Part shown: in pieces, positions 18,757-29,150 of the stretch | Layout: each line of letters begins with the position of its first letter | How positions within the stretch are numbered: the first letter of the stretch is position 1 | Assembly (NCBI RefSeq): GCF_001424425.1 | Contig: NZ_LMPT01000012.1 | Span: 580,074 to 644,073 of the forward strand | From: Acidovorax sp. Leaf191 | GTDB taxonomy: Bacteria; Pseudomonadota; Gammaproteobacteria; Burkholderiales; Burkholderiaceae_C | Direction of reading: 5' to 3' | DNA length: 64,000 bases | Position numbers and translations under genes: made by a program | The notes under the pieces: model-generated | Told to the model about the DNA's origin: nothing | The model's database searches: none | What the model saw: the letters and a program-made list of their open reading frames with translations, nothing else

Positions 18757-18917
18757 GAGGACACTCCGATACTTTTTAACGGCCGTTTGCGGGCGCCCTG
18801 GGCAATCCTTGCCGAGGGCTCGCTGGCGGCCTCACCTCGCCAGAAAGGGTGGCGGTAACCCGATTTTGCTGCTCGAACTGCCGCGCGAAGGCGTAGCTGA
18901 ATTCAGCAAAGCCACGG

Positions 18918-18946
18918 ATTATAGCCTGAAGCCCGGTTTCTGTCGC
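18918..18946 (-). promoter_or_regulatory. Sigma-70 promoter for rpmB-rpmG
   Basis: On the minus strand a perfect -10 TATAAT (18923-18918) lies 17 nt downstream of GCGACA (18946-18941; four of six match TTGACA). It predicts a leader of about 150 nt for rpmB. Confidence 0.72.
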
Positions 18947-18964
18947 CTCGGGCCCAATTCAGGC

Positions 18965-18989
18965 AAAAAAGCCCCGCCGGGAGGCGGGG
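18965..18989 (-). terminator. Terminator of trxB
   Basis: Minus-strand CCCCGCC / GGCGGGG with a TCCC loop followed by CTTTTTTG, directly after the trxB stop. Confidence 0.92.
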
Positions 18990-18995
18990 GCCCGA

Positions 18996-20021
<1,026 letters not shown>

Positions 20022-20179
20022 TCAACCGCTCGGGGTCTCCGCACGCCGCTCCAAATTCAATCACGGCGATTGTAAGAACCGATGGATGTCCCGTTGCGGA
20101 GCCGGTGCAAGCGCACCCTGTGCGCCAGGTCTTCACGGGTCCGTGAAAGTGCATGCCACATCGAGAGGAGAAGCTTTTT

Positions 20180-20857
20180 ATGTCGACGATGCTGTCCAAC
20201 CTGGACCTCCTGCGCCGGGTGCCCCTGTTCTCGCTGCTCACCGTGACGCAGGCCGAGGTGATCAGCGGCGCGGTCATCAAGCGCCGCTTCAAGCGCGGTG
20301 AGACCCTGGTCGAGCAGGGGCACAAGTCCGACGCGCTGTTCATCCTGCTCACCGGGCGCGCCCGGGTCATGACCTCCGACAGCCGCGGCCGCGAGGTGAT
20401 CCTGGCCACCCTGTCGCCGGGCGATTACCTGGGCGAGATGAGCATCATCGACAACGAGCCCCACTCGGCCACCGTGCGCGCCGAGGTGCAGACCGACGTG
20501 CTGATGCTCGGCCGCACCGAGTTTGCCCGCTGCCTCACCGAGAACGCCTCGATGTCGCTGGTGGTCATGCGTGGCCTGGTCAAGCGCCTGCGCCACGCCG
20601 ACCGCAAGATCGAGTCGCTGGCCCTGCTGGACGTGTACGGCCGCGTGGCCCACGCGCTCCTCGATTTCGCCACGCCCGATGCCCAGGGCCAGCTGATCAT
20701 CAAGGACAAGATCTCTCGCCAGGATCTGGCCAAGATGGTGGGCGCCTCCCGCGAGATGGTCAGCCGCGTGATGAAGGACCTGGAAGAGCGCGGCTTCATC
20801 GAGGCGCAGCCCGGCGGCGCGACGCTGCTCAAGGACCGGCTGAACGCGCTGGGGTGA
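20180..20857 (+). CDS. Crp/Fnr-family transcriptional regulator
   Basis: 225 residues. Cyclic-nucleotide-binding-like beta-roll (about 15-125, with [21 protein letters not shown]) then a Crp-type HTH (about 160-225: [28 protein letters not shown]). No Fnr-type N-terminal cysteines, so not an Fe-S oxygen sensor. The roll keeps GEMS-x-DxxPHSATV close to the cAMP-site pattern, so cAMP or c-di-GMP binding is possible. ATG 20180 follows GAGAGGAGAAG. In this lineage the gene stands before ftsK; it ends 74 bp before ftsK here. Confidence 0.93.
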   Translation: MSTMLSNLDLLRRVPLFSLLTVTQAEVISGAVIKRRFKRGETLVEQGHKSDALFILLTGRARVMTSDSRGREVILATLSPGDYLGEMSIIDNEPHSATVRAEVQTDVLMLGRTEFARCLTENASMSLVVMRGLVKRLRHADRKIESLALLDVYGRVAHALLDFATPDAQGQLIIKDKISRQDLAKMVGASREMVSRVMKDLEERGFIEAQPGGATLLKDRLNALG

Positions 20858-20931
20858 CAGCACCGGCACTGTCGGCTGGCGCCGGTCAAGCGTTGCCGCC
20901 AGTGCTTGGGGTAAGCTCGCTCGGCACGCAT

Positions 20932-23271
20932 ATGACCTATTCCCTCAATACCCTGAACGCATCGTCCGCGGCCAAGTCGCCGCCACGCACGGGCGCCGCC
21001 CGTTTCGGCCATGAGATCGGCCTGATGGTGGGCCTGCTGGCCCTGGTTTTCTGGCTGCTGGCGCTGGTGAGCTACTCCGCGCAGGACGCGGCTTTTTCCA
21101 ATTCCGGCGCGCGGGACGTCCGCATGGTGGCCAACTGGGCGGGCCGGTTTGGCGCCTGGCTGGCCGATGGCAGCTACTTCGCGCTCGGCTTCTCCGTATG
21201 GTGGTGCGTGGCGGCGGGCGTGCGCGCCTGGCTGTCGTCGCTGGCGCGCTGGATGCGCGGAGGCGAGCAGGTGCCGGGTGCCGCCAGCCCCATGCAGCGC
21301 CGTGTGCTGTTCTGGGGCGGCCTGGTGCTGCTGATGTGCGCCAGCACTGCGCTGGAGTGGTCGCGCCTGTACCGCTTTGAATCCCTGCTGCCGGGTGGGC
21401 ATGCCGGTGGGGTGCTGGGCTATGTGACCGGTCCTGCCAGCGTGAAGTGGCTGGGCTATACCGGCTCGGCCCTGCTGTCGATCGTGCTGGCGGTGCTGGG
21501 TGCGGCGCTGGTGTTTCGCTTTTCTTGGGGGCATGTGGCCGAGGTGCTGGGTTCGCGCATCGATTCGTTGGTGCAGTCGCGCCTGGCCAAGCGCGAGGTC
21601 GCCAAGGACGTGGCGGTGGGGCGCAAGGCGGCCCGCGAGCGCGCTGTGGTGGTGCTGGAAGAGCGCACCGAGAGCGAGGTGCACCACCCTGAGCCCATCC
21701 AGATCATCGAGCCCATCCTGGTGGATGTGCCGCAAAGCACCCGGGTGGTGAAAGAGCGCCAGAAGCCCCTGTTCACCGAAATGCCCGACAGCAAGCTGCC
21801 GCTGGTGGACCTGCTCGACGGCCCCCAGCAGCGCCAGGAAACCGTGGCGCCCGAGACGCTGGAGATGACCAGCCGCCTCATCGAGAAAAAGCTCAAGGAC
21901 TTTGGCGTGGAGGTGCGCGTGGTGGCGGCCATGCCCGGCCCGGTGATCACGCGCTACGAGATCGAGCCCGCCACGGGTGTGAAGGGCTCGCAGATCGTCG
22001 GCCTGGCCAAGGACCTGGCGCGTTCGCTGAGCCTGGTGTCCATCCGCGTGGTGGAGACCATCCCGGGCAAGAACTTCATGGCGCTGGAGCTGCCCAACGC
22101 CAAGCGCCAGTCGATCCGCCTGTCCGAGATTCTCGGCTCGCAGGTCTACCACGAGGCCAAGAGCATGCTCACCATGGGCCTGGGCAAGGACATCGTGGGC
22201 AACCCGGTGGTGGCAGACCTCGCCAAGATGCCGCACGTGCTGGTGGCCGGGACGACCGGTTCGGGCAAGTCGGTGGGTATCAACGCGATGATCCTGTCGC
22301 TCTTGTACAAGGCCGAGGCGCGCGACGTGCGCCTGCTGATGATCGACCCCAAGATGCTGGAAATGTCGGTCTACGAAGGCATCCCGCACCTGCTGGCGCC
22401 CGTGGTCACCGACATGAAGCAGGCGGCGCATGGCCTGAACTGGTGCGTGGCCGAGATGGAGCGGCGCTACAAGCTCATGTCGAAGCTGGGCGTGCGCAAC
22501 CTGGCGGGCTACAACGTCAAGATCGACGAGGCCAAGGCGCGCGAGGAGTTCATCTACAACCCCTTCAGCCTGACGCCCGAGGAGCCCGAGCCGCTGCAGC
22601 GCCTGCCGCACATCGTGGTCATCATCGACGAGCTGGCCGACCTGATGATGGTGGTGGGCAAGAAGATCGAAGAGCTGATCGCCCGGCTGGCGCAAAAGGC
22701 GCGGGCCGCCGGCATCCATTTGATTTTGGCCACGCAGCGCCCCAGCGTGGATGTGATCACGGGCCTGATCAAGGCCAACATTCCCACCCGCATCGCGTTC
22801 TCGGTCGGCTCCAAGATCGACAGCCGCACCATCCTCGACCAGATGGGCGCCGAAGCCCTGCTGGGCATGGGCGACATGCTCTACATGGCCAGCGGCACGG
22901 GCCTGCCGATCCGGGTGCACGGCGCCTTCGTGTCGGACGAGGAAGTACACCGTGTCGTCAGCTACCTCAAGCAGCAAGGGGAGCCGGACTACATAGAAGG
23001 CGTGCTGGAAGGCGGAACTGTGGACGGTGACGGCGATCTGTCAGGAGACGGCGGCAGTGGCGATGGGGGCGAGAAGGATCCCATGTACGACCAGGCCGTC
23101 GAAGTGGTGCTCAAGGACCGCAAGGCGAGCATCTCGTACGTGCAGCGCAAGCTGCGCATCGGCTATAACCGCTCGGCGCGGCTGCTGGAAGACATGGAAA
23201 AAGCCGGTCTCGTCAGTGGGCTCACCGCCAGCGGCCAGCGCGAAGTGCTGGTGCCCAACCGCAGCGAATGA
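20932..23271 (+). CDS. ftsK: DNA translocase FtsK
   Basis: 779 residues. An N-terminal membrane domain with about four helices (25-190) anchors it at the division septum. A short linker of about 100 residues is followed by the translocase motor: Walker A GTTGSGKS at 440-447, Walker [14 protein letters not shown] near 560-572. A C-terminal gamma winged helix (716-779) reads KOPS sites to steer pumping towards dif for XerCD. The linker is far shorter than in E. coli, normal for Burkholderiales. An acidic Gly/Asp-rich stretch separates motor from gamma. Confidence 0.97.
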   Translation: MTYSLNTLNASSAAKSPPRTGAARFGHEIGLMVGLLALVFWLLALVSYSAQDAAFSNSGARDVRMVANWAGRFGAWLADGSYFALGFSVWWCVAAGVRAWLSSLARWMRGGEQVPGAASPMQRRVLFWGGLVLLMCASTALEWSRLYRFESLLPGGHAGGVLGYVTGPASVKWLGYTGSALLSIVLAVLGAALVFRFSWGHVAEVLGSRIDSLVQSRLAKREVAKDVAVGRKAARERAVVVLEERTESEVHHPEPIQIIEPILVDVPQSTRVVKERQKPLFTEMPDSKLPLVDLLDGPQQRQETVAPETLEMTSRLIEKKLKDFGVEVRVVAAMPGPVITRYEIEPATGVKGSQIVGLAKDLARSLSLVSIRVVETIPGKNFMALELPNAKRQSIRLSEILGSQVYHEAKSMLTMGLGKDIVGNPVVADLAKMPHVLVAGTTGSGKSVGINAMILSLLYKAEARDVRLLMIDPKMLEMSVYEGIPHLLAPVVTDMKQAAHGLNWCVAEMERRYKLMSKLGVRNLAGYNVKIDEAKAREEFIYNPFSLTPEEPEPLQRLPHIVVIIDELADLMMVVGKKIEELIARLAQKARAAGIHLILATQRPSVDVITGLIKANIPTRIAFSVGSKIDSRTILDQMGAEALLGMGDMLYMASGTGLPIRVHGAFVSDEEVHRVVSYLKQQGEPDYIEGVLEGGTVDGDGDLSGDGGSGDGGEKDPMYDQAVEVVLKDRKASISYVQRKLRIGYNRSARLLEDMEKAGLVSGLTASGQREVLVPNRSE

Positions 23272-23318
23272 ATGGCAGGCCTGGCGCAAAGCGGGCCTGC
23301 ACCTCCCAGGAGTTACTG

Positions 23319-23951
23319 TTGAAAAAGATCGCTACTGCAATTTTGATAGCTGCTGCCGCAAGCGCAGCGAGCGCCGACGGCCTGAAGAACCTGGAGTCGT
23401 TCATGAAGGGCAGCCAGACGGGCAAGGCCGATTTCACGCAGACCGTGACGTCGCCGCCCAAGGATGGCCAGGCCGCCCGCACCAAGCAGTCGAGCGGCAG
23501 CTTCGAATTCCAGCGCCCGAACCGCTTCAAGTTCGTCTACAAGAAGCCTTTCGAGCAGACCATCGTGGCCGACGGGCAGACACTGTGGCTCTATGACGTG
23601 GACCTGAACCAGGTCACGCAGCGTGCCCAGGCGCAGGCGCTGGGCACCACGCCCGCAGCGCTGCTGGCGTCGGCGCCGGATTTGTCGGCGCTCAAGGCCG
23701 AGTTCACGCTGGAAAACGCCCCGGACCAGGACGGCCTGCAGTGGGTGCTGGCCACGCCCAAGTCCAAGGACGGCCAGCTCAAGAGTGTGCGCGTGGGCTT
23801 TGCCAGCGAGCAACTGGCGGCCCTGGACATCCTGGACAGCTTCGGTCAGCGCTCGCTGATCCGCTTCAACGGCATGCAGGCCAATGCGGCCCTGCCAGCG
23901 GGCACATTCCAGTTCAAGCCACCCGCTGGGGCGGATGTGGTTAAGCAGTAA
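23319..23951 (+). CDS. lolA: Outer-membrane lipoprotein carrier protein LolA
   Basis: 210 residues from a TTG start, with AGGAG 6 nt upstream and no ATG near the signal peptide. Signal peptide LKKIATAILIAAAASAASA is followed by the mature protein: ADFTQTV, SGSFEFQRPNRFKFVYKKPF and the FKPPAGADVV end match LolA. It shuttles lipoproteins from LolCDE to the outer membrane through the periplasm. The codons for the signal peptide overlap a copy of the dispersed GCTAT element (23328-23387). It is in the conserved ftsK-lolA-rarA order. Confidence 0.95.
   Translation: MKKIATAILIAAAASAASADGLKNLESFMKGSQTGKADFTQTVTSPPKDGQAARTKQSSGSFEFQRPNRFKFVYKKPFEQTIVADGQTLWLYDVDLNQVTQRAQAQALGTTPAALLASAPDLSALKAEFTLENAPDQDGLQWVLATPKSKDGQLKSVRVGFASEQLAALDILDSFGQRSLIRFNGMQANAALPAGTFQFKPPAGADVVKQ
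23328..23387 (+). repeat. Dispersed GCTAT element overlapping the lolA signal peptide
   Basis: Parts in order: TCGCTACTGCAATTTTGATAG, CTGCTGCCGCAAGCGC, AGCGAGCGCCGACGGCC. These align with GCTAT-spacer-ATAGCTG, GCGCTTG arm and GGCC tail of the intergenic copies. Encodes residues about 4-23 of LolA, including most of the hydrophobic core and cleavage site. Confidence 0.6.
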
Positions 23952-23965
23952 CTCTCTGTGTTCGA

Positions 23966-24019
23966 AATGCTATCGAAAGGATAGCTGCCAGGGTACATTG
24001 GAAAAGCGGTAGCGCCTGT
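23966..24019 (+). repeat. Degenerate GCTAT element after lolA
   Basis: ATGCTATCGAAAGGATAGCTG followed by a weak second arm ending GGTAGCGCCTGTTT. The outer hairpin GCTATC/GATAGC is intact; the rest has drifted. Lies between lolA and the opposed DUF1304 gene. Confidence 0.55.
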
Positions 24020-24083
24020 TTGGGCGCAATTTTAGCGGGCCAGCGCCTGCCGGTGCCGAACCTGCGCCTCGCGGGCAGACCAG

Positions 24084-24443
24084 TCAGGCCAGCAACAGAA
24101 GTGCGAGGCCGATGGCCGCTGGAACCGACTGGATGAACAGAATCTTCCGGCTGGCGGTGGCTGCGCCGTACAGCCCGGCGACCAGCACGCACAGCAGGAA
24201 GAACACCTTCACGCCCAGCCCGGCGGCGTCGCCCAGGTACAGGCCCCAGAACAAGCCCGCCGCCAGAAAACCGTTGTACAGGCCCTGGTTGGCCGCCAGC
24301 ACCTTGGTGGCTGCGGCCTGTTCACGCGACTGGCCGAAGGCCTTGCGGCCAGCGGGTTTGTCCCACAGGAACATCTCGAGCACGAGGATGTAGACGTGCA
24401 GGACGCCGATCAGACCGACGACGATATTGGCGGCAAGGGACAT
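24084..24443 (-). CDS. DUF1304 family membrane protein
   Basis: 119 residues with four predicted membrane helices (about 3-25, 50-70, 75-95, 98-118). The conserved LHVYILVLEMFLWDKPAGRK and ANQGLYNGFLAAGLFWGL segments identify DUF1304. Function unknown; an inner-membrane protein. It lies on the opposite strand between lolA and rarA, two genes usually adjacent and codirectional in this lineage, so it looks like an insertion into that run. Confidence 0.88.
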   Translation of the reverse strand: MSLAANIVVGLIGVLHVYILVLEMFLWDKPAGRKAFGQSREQAAATKVLAANQGLYNGFLAAGLFWGLYLGDAAGLGVKVFFLLCVLVAGLYGAATASRKILFIQSVPAAIGLALLLLA

Positions 24444-24660
24444 GGTGGACAGGCTCCGGATAGGGGGTGTGGACCGAGGCCCAGATACTAGACGCTGCCG
24501 CCGCGCGGTGTCTGTCACCTTGGGTCGTCGAGCTGCGCGCACCCCTGGCACAGCCGCTTGCCAGGTGCTGTTGTGGCTGCCGGCCGGTCAGGCTGAAGCC
24601 GACGTGCCGCGCATGCCCGCTCTGACGAATGGGCAGGGTGGGATGTGTTGGAATCGGTGC

Positions 24661-25992
24661 ATGACCGTCGCGACCTCTTCGTCCCCCATGCACCAGCCTC
24701 TGGCCGAACGCCTGCGCCCGCGCACCCTGGGCGATGTCATCGGCCAGCAGCATGTGCTGGGCCCCGGCATGCCGCTGCGGCTGGCGTTCGAGTCGGGCCG
24801 GCCCCACAGCTGCATCCTGTGGGGGCCGCCGGGCGTGGGCAAGACCACCATCGCGCGGCTCATGGCCGATGCCTTCGATGCGCAGTTCATCAGCATCAGC
24901 GCGGTGCTGGGCGGGGTCAAGGACATCCGCGAAGCAGTGGAGCGGGCCGAACTGGCGCGCGACGGACTGATGCAGCAGCGCACCATCGTGTTCGTCGACG
25001 AAGTGCACCGCTTCAACAAAAGCCAGCAGGACGCCTTCCTGCCGCACGTCGAATCCGGCCTCTTCACCTTCATCGGCGCCACCACCGAGAACCCGTCTTT
25101 TGAAGTCAACTCGGCACTGCTGTCGCGCGCCGCCGTGTACGTGCTGCAGCCCTTGTCGGAAGACGATCTGAAGAAAATCGTGGCCCTGGCGCAATCGGAG
25201 AAAGCGCTGCCTGCTATCGAAGATGTAGCAATCGATCGCCTGGTGGCCTACGCCGACGGCGACGCGCGCCGGCTGCTCAACACCCTGGAGACGCTGGCCA
25301 TGGCGGCCACGCAAGAGAAGCTCACCGAGATCACCGACGCCTGGCTGCTCAAGGTGTTGGGCGAGCGCATGCGCCGCTACGACAAGGGCGGCGAGCAGTT
25401 CTACGACACCATCAGCGCGCTGCACAAGTCTGTGCGCGGCTCCGACCCCGACGCCGCGCTGTACTGGCTGGTGCGCATGCTCGATGGCGGCGCCGACCCG
25501 CGCTACATGGCCCGCCGCCTGGTGCGCATGGCCAGCGAGGACATCGGCCTGGCCGACCCGCGTGCGCTGCGCCTGGCGCTCGATGCTGCCGAAGTGTATG
25601 AACGCCTGGGCACGCCCGAGGGCGAGCTGGCGCTGGCCGAGTGCGTGGTGTACCTGGCCGTGGCGCCCAAGTCGAACGCGGTCTACAAGGCCTACAACGC
25701 CGCCCGCGCCTGGGTCAAGAAGGACGGCACCCGCCCGGTGCCCATGCACCTGCGCAATGCACCGACCAAGCTCATGAAAGAGCTCGATTACGGCAAGGGG
25801 TACCGCTACGCGCACGACGAGGAGGGCGGCTTCGCCGCGGGCGAAAACTACCTGCCCGAGGGCATGCCCGAGCCCGGTTTCTACCAGCCGGTGGAGCGCG
25901 GGCTCGAAATCAAGATTGCACAGAAACTGCGTGCGCTGCGCGACCGCAATGCCTCGGCCGATGCTTCTGGCGGGATGGACGACGACGCCTGA
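24661..25992 (+). CDS. rarA: Replication-associated recombination protein A (AAA+ ATPase)
   Basis: 443 residues. LAERLRPRTLGDVIGQQHVLG start, Walker A GPPGVGKT at 55-62, Walker B IVFVDEVHRFNK, sensor 1 GATTENPSFEVN and a C-terminal tetramerisation domain (DPRYMARRLVRMASEDIGLADP, YLPEGMPEP). RarA/MgsA acts at stalled replication forks, peeling duplex ends with SSB. ATG 24661 chosen for homology start. A GCTATCGAAGATGTAGC word near 25213 resembles the core of the dispersed element but may be chance. Confidence 0.96.
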   Translation: MTVATSSSPMHQPLAERLRPRTLGDVIGQQHVLGPGMPLRLAFESGRPHSCILWGPPGVGKTTIARLMADAFDAQFISISAVLGGVKDIREAVERAELARDGLMQQRTIVFVDEVHRFNKSQQDAFLPHVESGLFTFIGATTENPSFEVNSALLSRAAVYVLQPLSEDDLKKIVALAQSEKALPAIEDVAIDRLVAYADGDARRLLNTLETLAMAATQEKLTEITDAWLLKVLGERMRRYDKGGEQFYDTISALHKSVRGSDPDAALYWLVRMLDGGADPRYMARRLVRMASEDIGLADPRALRLALDAAEVYERLGTPEGELALAECVVYLAVAPKSNAVYKAYNAARAWVKKDGTRPVPMHLRNAPTKLMKELDYGKGYRYAHDEEGGFAAGENYLPEGMPEPGFYQPVERGLEIKIAQKLRALRDRNASADASGGMDDDA

Positions 25993-26305
25993 TGCAATGC
26001 AGCACGGCACTTTATGCCGGGTTATGCTGATTTTGCATTGCGCTGGTAATAAGTTTGCACATCAATATTCCTGCTTGCATCATCTAGGCTTATGAATCGC
26101 GTTCCGCGCTGATGGGGCCTAAACCCGAGGGAAAACCCCGCCCGGCTTGGTGGGGGCCGCTTGTGACTACTCGCTACAATCCCGTCCACAAACCCGCACA
26201 GCTGCATTTCTGGCGGGTTTTTTGCTAGATGGCAGTCGGGCCCACAAGGCTGTACCGATTCCGGTGCCAAAGCGGTGGGTACGTCACAAACGAAGGACTT
26301 CTCTT
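25993..26305 (+). promoter_or_regulatory. Leader region of the liv operon
   Basis: 313 bp without a gene, AT-rich near 26010-26100. A terminator-like hairpin (26190-26223) stands 80 bp before livH, after a TACAAT hexamer at 26175-26180 that lacks a good -35. No Leu/Ile/Val-rich leader peptide was found; a 38-codon frame from 26111 crosses the hairpin but has no hydrophobic amino acid run. Confidence 0.4.
26190..26224 (+). terminator. Terminator-like hairpin upstream of livH
   Basis: AAACCCGC / GCGGGTTT with a 15-nt loop followed by further T residues. It may end rarA read-through or attenuate the liv operon. Confidence 0.7.
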
Positions 26306-27235
26306 ATGGACATTTTGCTGCAACAGATCATCAACGGTCTGGTTCTCGGCAGCATGTACGCCTTGATAGCCTTGGGCTACACCATGGTGTACGGCATTAT
26401 TCAACTGATCAATTTCGCCCACGGCGAAGTGCTGATGATCGGTGCACTCACCAGCTGGAGCTGTATAGGGATGATGCAGGGCGCCATGCCCGGCGCCCCT
26501 GGCTGGGTCATCCTGCTGCTGGCCACGGTCATTGCGTGCGTGGTGGCTGCCACGCTGAACTTCACGATCGAAAAGGTTGCCTACCGCCCGCTGCGCAGCA
26601 GCCCGCGCCTGGCCCCCCTGATCACCGCCATCGGCATGTCGATCCTGCTGCAGACGCTGGCGATGATCATCTGGAAGCCCAACTACAAGCCCTATCCCAC
26701 GCTGCTGCCCAGCTCGCCGTTCCAGATCGGTGGCGCGTTCATCACCCCCACGCAGATCCTCATCCTGGGCGTGACGGCAGTGTCCCTGGCGTCTCTGGTC
26801 TACCTGGTGAACCACACCAACCTGGGCCGCGCGATGCGCGCCACCGCTGAGAACCCCCGCGTGGCGTCCCTGATGGGCGTCAAGCCCGACATGGTGATTT
26901 CTGCCACCTTCATCATCGGCGCCATCCTGGCGGCCATCGCCGGCATCATGTATGCGTCCAACTACGGCACGGCGCAGCACACCATGGGCTTCCTGCCAGG
27001 TCTCAAGGCCTTCACGGCGGCCGTGTTCGGCGGCATCGGCAACCTGGCCGGCGCAGTGGTGGGCGGCATCTTGCTGGGCCTCATCGAAGCCATCGGCTCG
27101 GGCTACATCGGCACGCTCACGGGCGGCCTGCTGGGCAGCCATTACACCGACATCTTTGCGTTCATCGTGCTCATCATCATCCTGACGCTGCGCCCTTCGG
27201 GCCTGCTGGGTGAGCGTGTGGCGGACCGAGCCTGA
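26306..27235 (+). CDS. livH: Branched-chain amino acid ABC transporter permease LivH
   Basis: 309 residues, about eight membrane helices. Family features: NGLVLGSMYALIALGYTMVY start, INFAHGEVLM and NLGRAMRATAENPRVASLMGV (the EAA-like loop contacting the ATPases). One of two permeases of the importer for Leu, Ile, Val or related amides. Start follows GGACTTCTCTT. First gene of livHMGF. Confidence 0.96.
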   Translation: MDILLQQIINGLVLGSMYALIALGYTMVYGIIQLINFAHGEVLMIGALTSWSCIGMMQGAMPGAPGWVILLLATVIACVVAATLNFTIEKVAYRPLRSSPRLAPLITAIGMSILLQTLAMIIWKPNYKPYPTLLPSSPFQIGGAFITPTQILILGVTAVSLASLVYLVNHTNLGRAMRATAENPRVASLMGVKPDMVISATFIIGAILAAIAGIMYASNYGTAQHTMGFLPGLKAFTAAVFGGIGNLAGAVVGGILLGLIEAIGSGYIGTLTGGLLGSHYTDIFAFIVLIIILTLRPSGLLGERVADRA

Positions 27236-27248
27236 GGAGCACCACACC

Positions 27249-28325
27249 ATGAAGAACACCAAGACCCACTGGATCCTCGGCGCGATCGCGCTGCTGGTGC
27301 TGCCGCTGATCCTGCAATTCTTCGGCAACGCCTGGGTGCGCATTGCCGACCTGGCACTGCTGTACGTGATGCTGGCCCTGGGCCTGAACATCGTCGTCGG
27401 CTACGCCGGCCTGCTCGACCTGGGCTACGTCGCCTTCTACGCCGTGGGCGCCTATCTGTTCGCGCTGATGGCGTCGCCGCACCTGGCCGATACCTTCGCC
27501 GCCTTCGCTGCGATGTTCCCGAACGGGCTGCACACCTCGCTGTGGCTGGTCATACCGGTGGCGGCATTGCTGGCGGCGTTCTTCGGGGCGCTTTTAGGGG
27601 CGCCGACGCTGAAGCTGCGCGGTGATTACCTGGCCATCGTGACGCTGGGCTTCGGCGAAATCATCCGCATCTTCCTGAACAACCTGGACCACCCCGTCAA
27701 CCTGACCAACGGCCCCAAGGGCCTGGGCCAGATCGACTCGGTCAAGATCTTCGGCCTGGACCTGGGCAAGCGGCTGGAGGTGTTCGGCTTCGACATCAAC
27801 TCCGTCACGCTGTACTACTACCTGTTCCTGGTGCTGGTGGTGATCTCGGTGATCATCTGCTACCGCCTGCAGGACTCGCGCGTCGGCCGCGCCTGGATGG
27901 CCATCCGCGAAGACGAAATCGCCGCCAAGGCCATGGGCATCAACACCCGCAACATGAAGCTGCTGGCGTTTGCCATGGGCGCATCGTTCGGCGGCGTGTC
28001 GGGAGCGATGTTCGGTGCCTTCCAGGGCTTCGTCTCGCCCGAGTCGTTCAGCCTGATGGAGTCGGTCATGATCGTCGCCATGGTGGTGCTGGGCGGTATC
28101 GGCCACATCCCCGGCGTGATCCTGGGTGCGGTGCTGTTGTCGGCGCTGCCCGAGGTGCTGCGCTACGTCGCCGGCCCGCTGCAGGCCATGACGGACGGCC
28201 GTCTGGACTCGGCCATCCTGCGCCAGCTGCTGATCGCCCTGGCCATGATCATCATCATGCTGCTGCGCCCCCGCGGCCTGTGGCCTTCGCCCGAGCACGG
28301 CAAGAGCCTGACGCAGAAGACCTGA
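27249..28325 (+). CDS. livM: Branched-chain amino acid ABC transporter permease LivM
   Basis: 358 residues, multiple membrane helices. GLNIVVGYAGLLDLGYVAFYAVGAY and the coupling loop SRVGRAWMAIREDEIAAKAMGIN are typical of LivM. GAGGAG overlaps the livH stop and lies 9 nt before ATG 27249, indicating coupled translation. Confidence 0.96.
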   Translation: MKNTKTHWILGAIALLVLPLILQFFGNAWVRIADLALLYVMLALGLNIVVGYAGLLDLGYVAFYAVGAYLFALMASPHLADTFAAFAAMFPNGLHTSLWLVIPVAALLAAFFGALLGAPTLKLRGDYLAIVTLGFGEIIRIFLNNLDHPVNLTNGPKGLGQIDSVKIFGLDLGKRLEVFGFDINSVTLYYYLFLVLVVISVIICYRLQDSRVGRAWMAIREDEIAAKAMGINTRNMKLLAFAMGASFGGVSGAMFGAFQGFVSPESFSLMESVMIVAMVVLGGIGHIPGVILGAVLLSALPEVLRYVAGPLQAMTDGRLDSAILRQLLIALAMIIIMLLRPRGLWPSPEHGKSLTQKT

Positions 28326-28350
28326 AGCCGAACACCACCGAAAGTTAGCA

Positions 28351-29133
28351 ATGACAGAGAAATCCAACGAAGTGGTGCTGAAGGTCGCCGGTATCTCCAA
28401 GCGGTTCGGCGGCCTGCAGGCCCTGTCCGATGTGGGCATCACCATCCAGCGCGGCCAGGTCTATGGCCTGATCGGCCCCAACGGCGCCGGCAAGACCACG
28501 TTCTTCAACGTGATCACCGGCCTGTACACCCCCGACGCGGGCACGTTCGAGCTGGCCGGCAAGCCCTACGAGCCCACGGCGGTGCATGAAGTGGCCAAGG
28601 CGGGCATTGCCCGCACGTTCCAGAACATCCGCCTGTTCGCTGAAATGACCGCGCTGGAGAACGTGATGGTGGGCCGCCACATCCGCACCAAGTCCGGCCT
28701 GGTGGGGGCGGTGTTCCGCACCAAGGGCTTCAAGGAAGAAGAAGCCGCCATCCGCCGTCGCGCGCAGGAATTGCTGGACTACGTGGGCATCGGCAAGTTC
28801 GCCGACTACAAGGCGCGCACCTTGAGCTACGGCGACCAGCGCCGCCTGGAGATCGCCCGCGCCCTGGCCACCGACCCCCAGCTCATCGCGCTGGACGAGC
28901 CCGCCGCCGGCATGAACGCCACCGAGAAGGTGCAGCTGCGCGAACTCATCGACCGCATCCGCAATGACAACCGCACCATCTTGCTCATCGAGCACGACGT
29001 GAAGCTGGTCATGGGCTTGTGCGACCGCGTGACGGTGCTCGACTACGGCAAGCAGATTGCCGAAGGCAACCCTGCCGAAGTGCAGAAGAACGAAAAAGTG
29101 ATCGAGGCCTATCTGGGCACCGGCGGGCACTGA
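28351..29133 (+). CDS. livG: Branched-chain amino acid ABC transporter ATPase LivG
   Basis: 260 residues. Walker A GPNGAGKTT, Q-loop TFQNIRLFAEM, ABC signature LSYGDQRRLEIARAL, Walker B LIALDEPAAGMN and switch His in IEHDVKLVM. The signature LSYG replaces LSGG, as usual in LivG. Couples ATP hydrolysis to LivHM. Confidence 0.97.
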   Translation: MTEKSNEVVLKVAGISKRFGGLQALSDVGITIQRGQVYGLIGPNGAGKTTFFNVITGLYTPDAGTFELAGKPYEPTAVHEVAKAGIARTFQNIRLFAEMTALENVMVGRHIRTKSGLVGAVFRTKGFKEEEAAIRRRAQELLDYVGIGKFADYKARTLSYGDQRRLEIARALATDPQLIALDEPAAGMNATEKVQLRELIDRIRNDNRTILLIEHDVKLVMGLCDRVTVLDYGKQIAEGNPAEVQKNEKVIEAYLGTGGH

Positions 29134-29150
29134 AGGACAGGACACAACAA

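Noticed and set aside
20425-22977. 850-codon minus-strand frame opposite ftsK
   Set aside because: His/Gln/Arg-rich shadow of ftsK with no homology.
25205-25240. GCTAT element copy inside rarA
   Set aside because: Only the outer GCTATC...TAGC words match; the second arm is absent, so chance is likely.
26111-26227. 38-codon frame in the liv leader as an attenuator peptide
   Set aside because: Lacks a run of Leu, Ile or Val codons and a ribosome-binding site.
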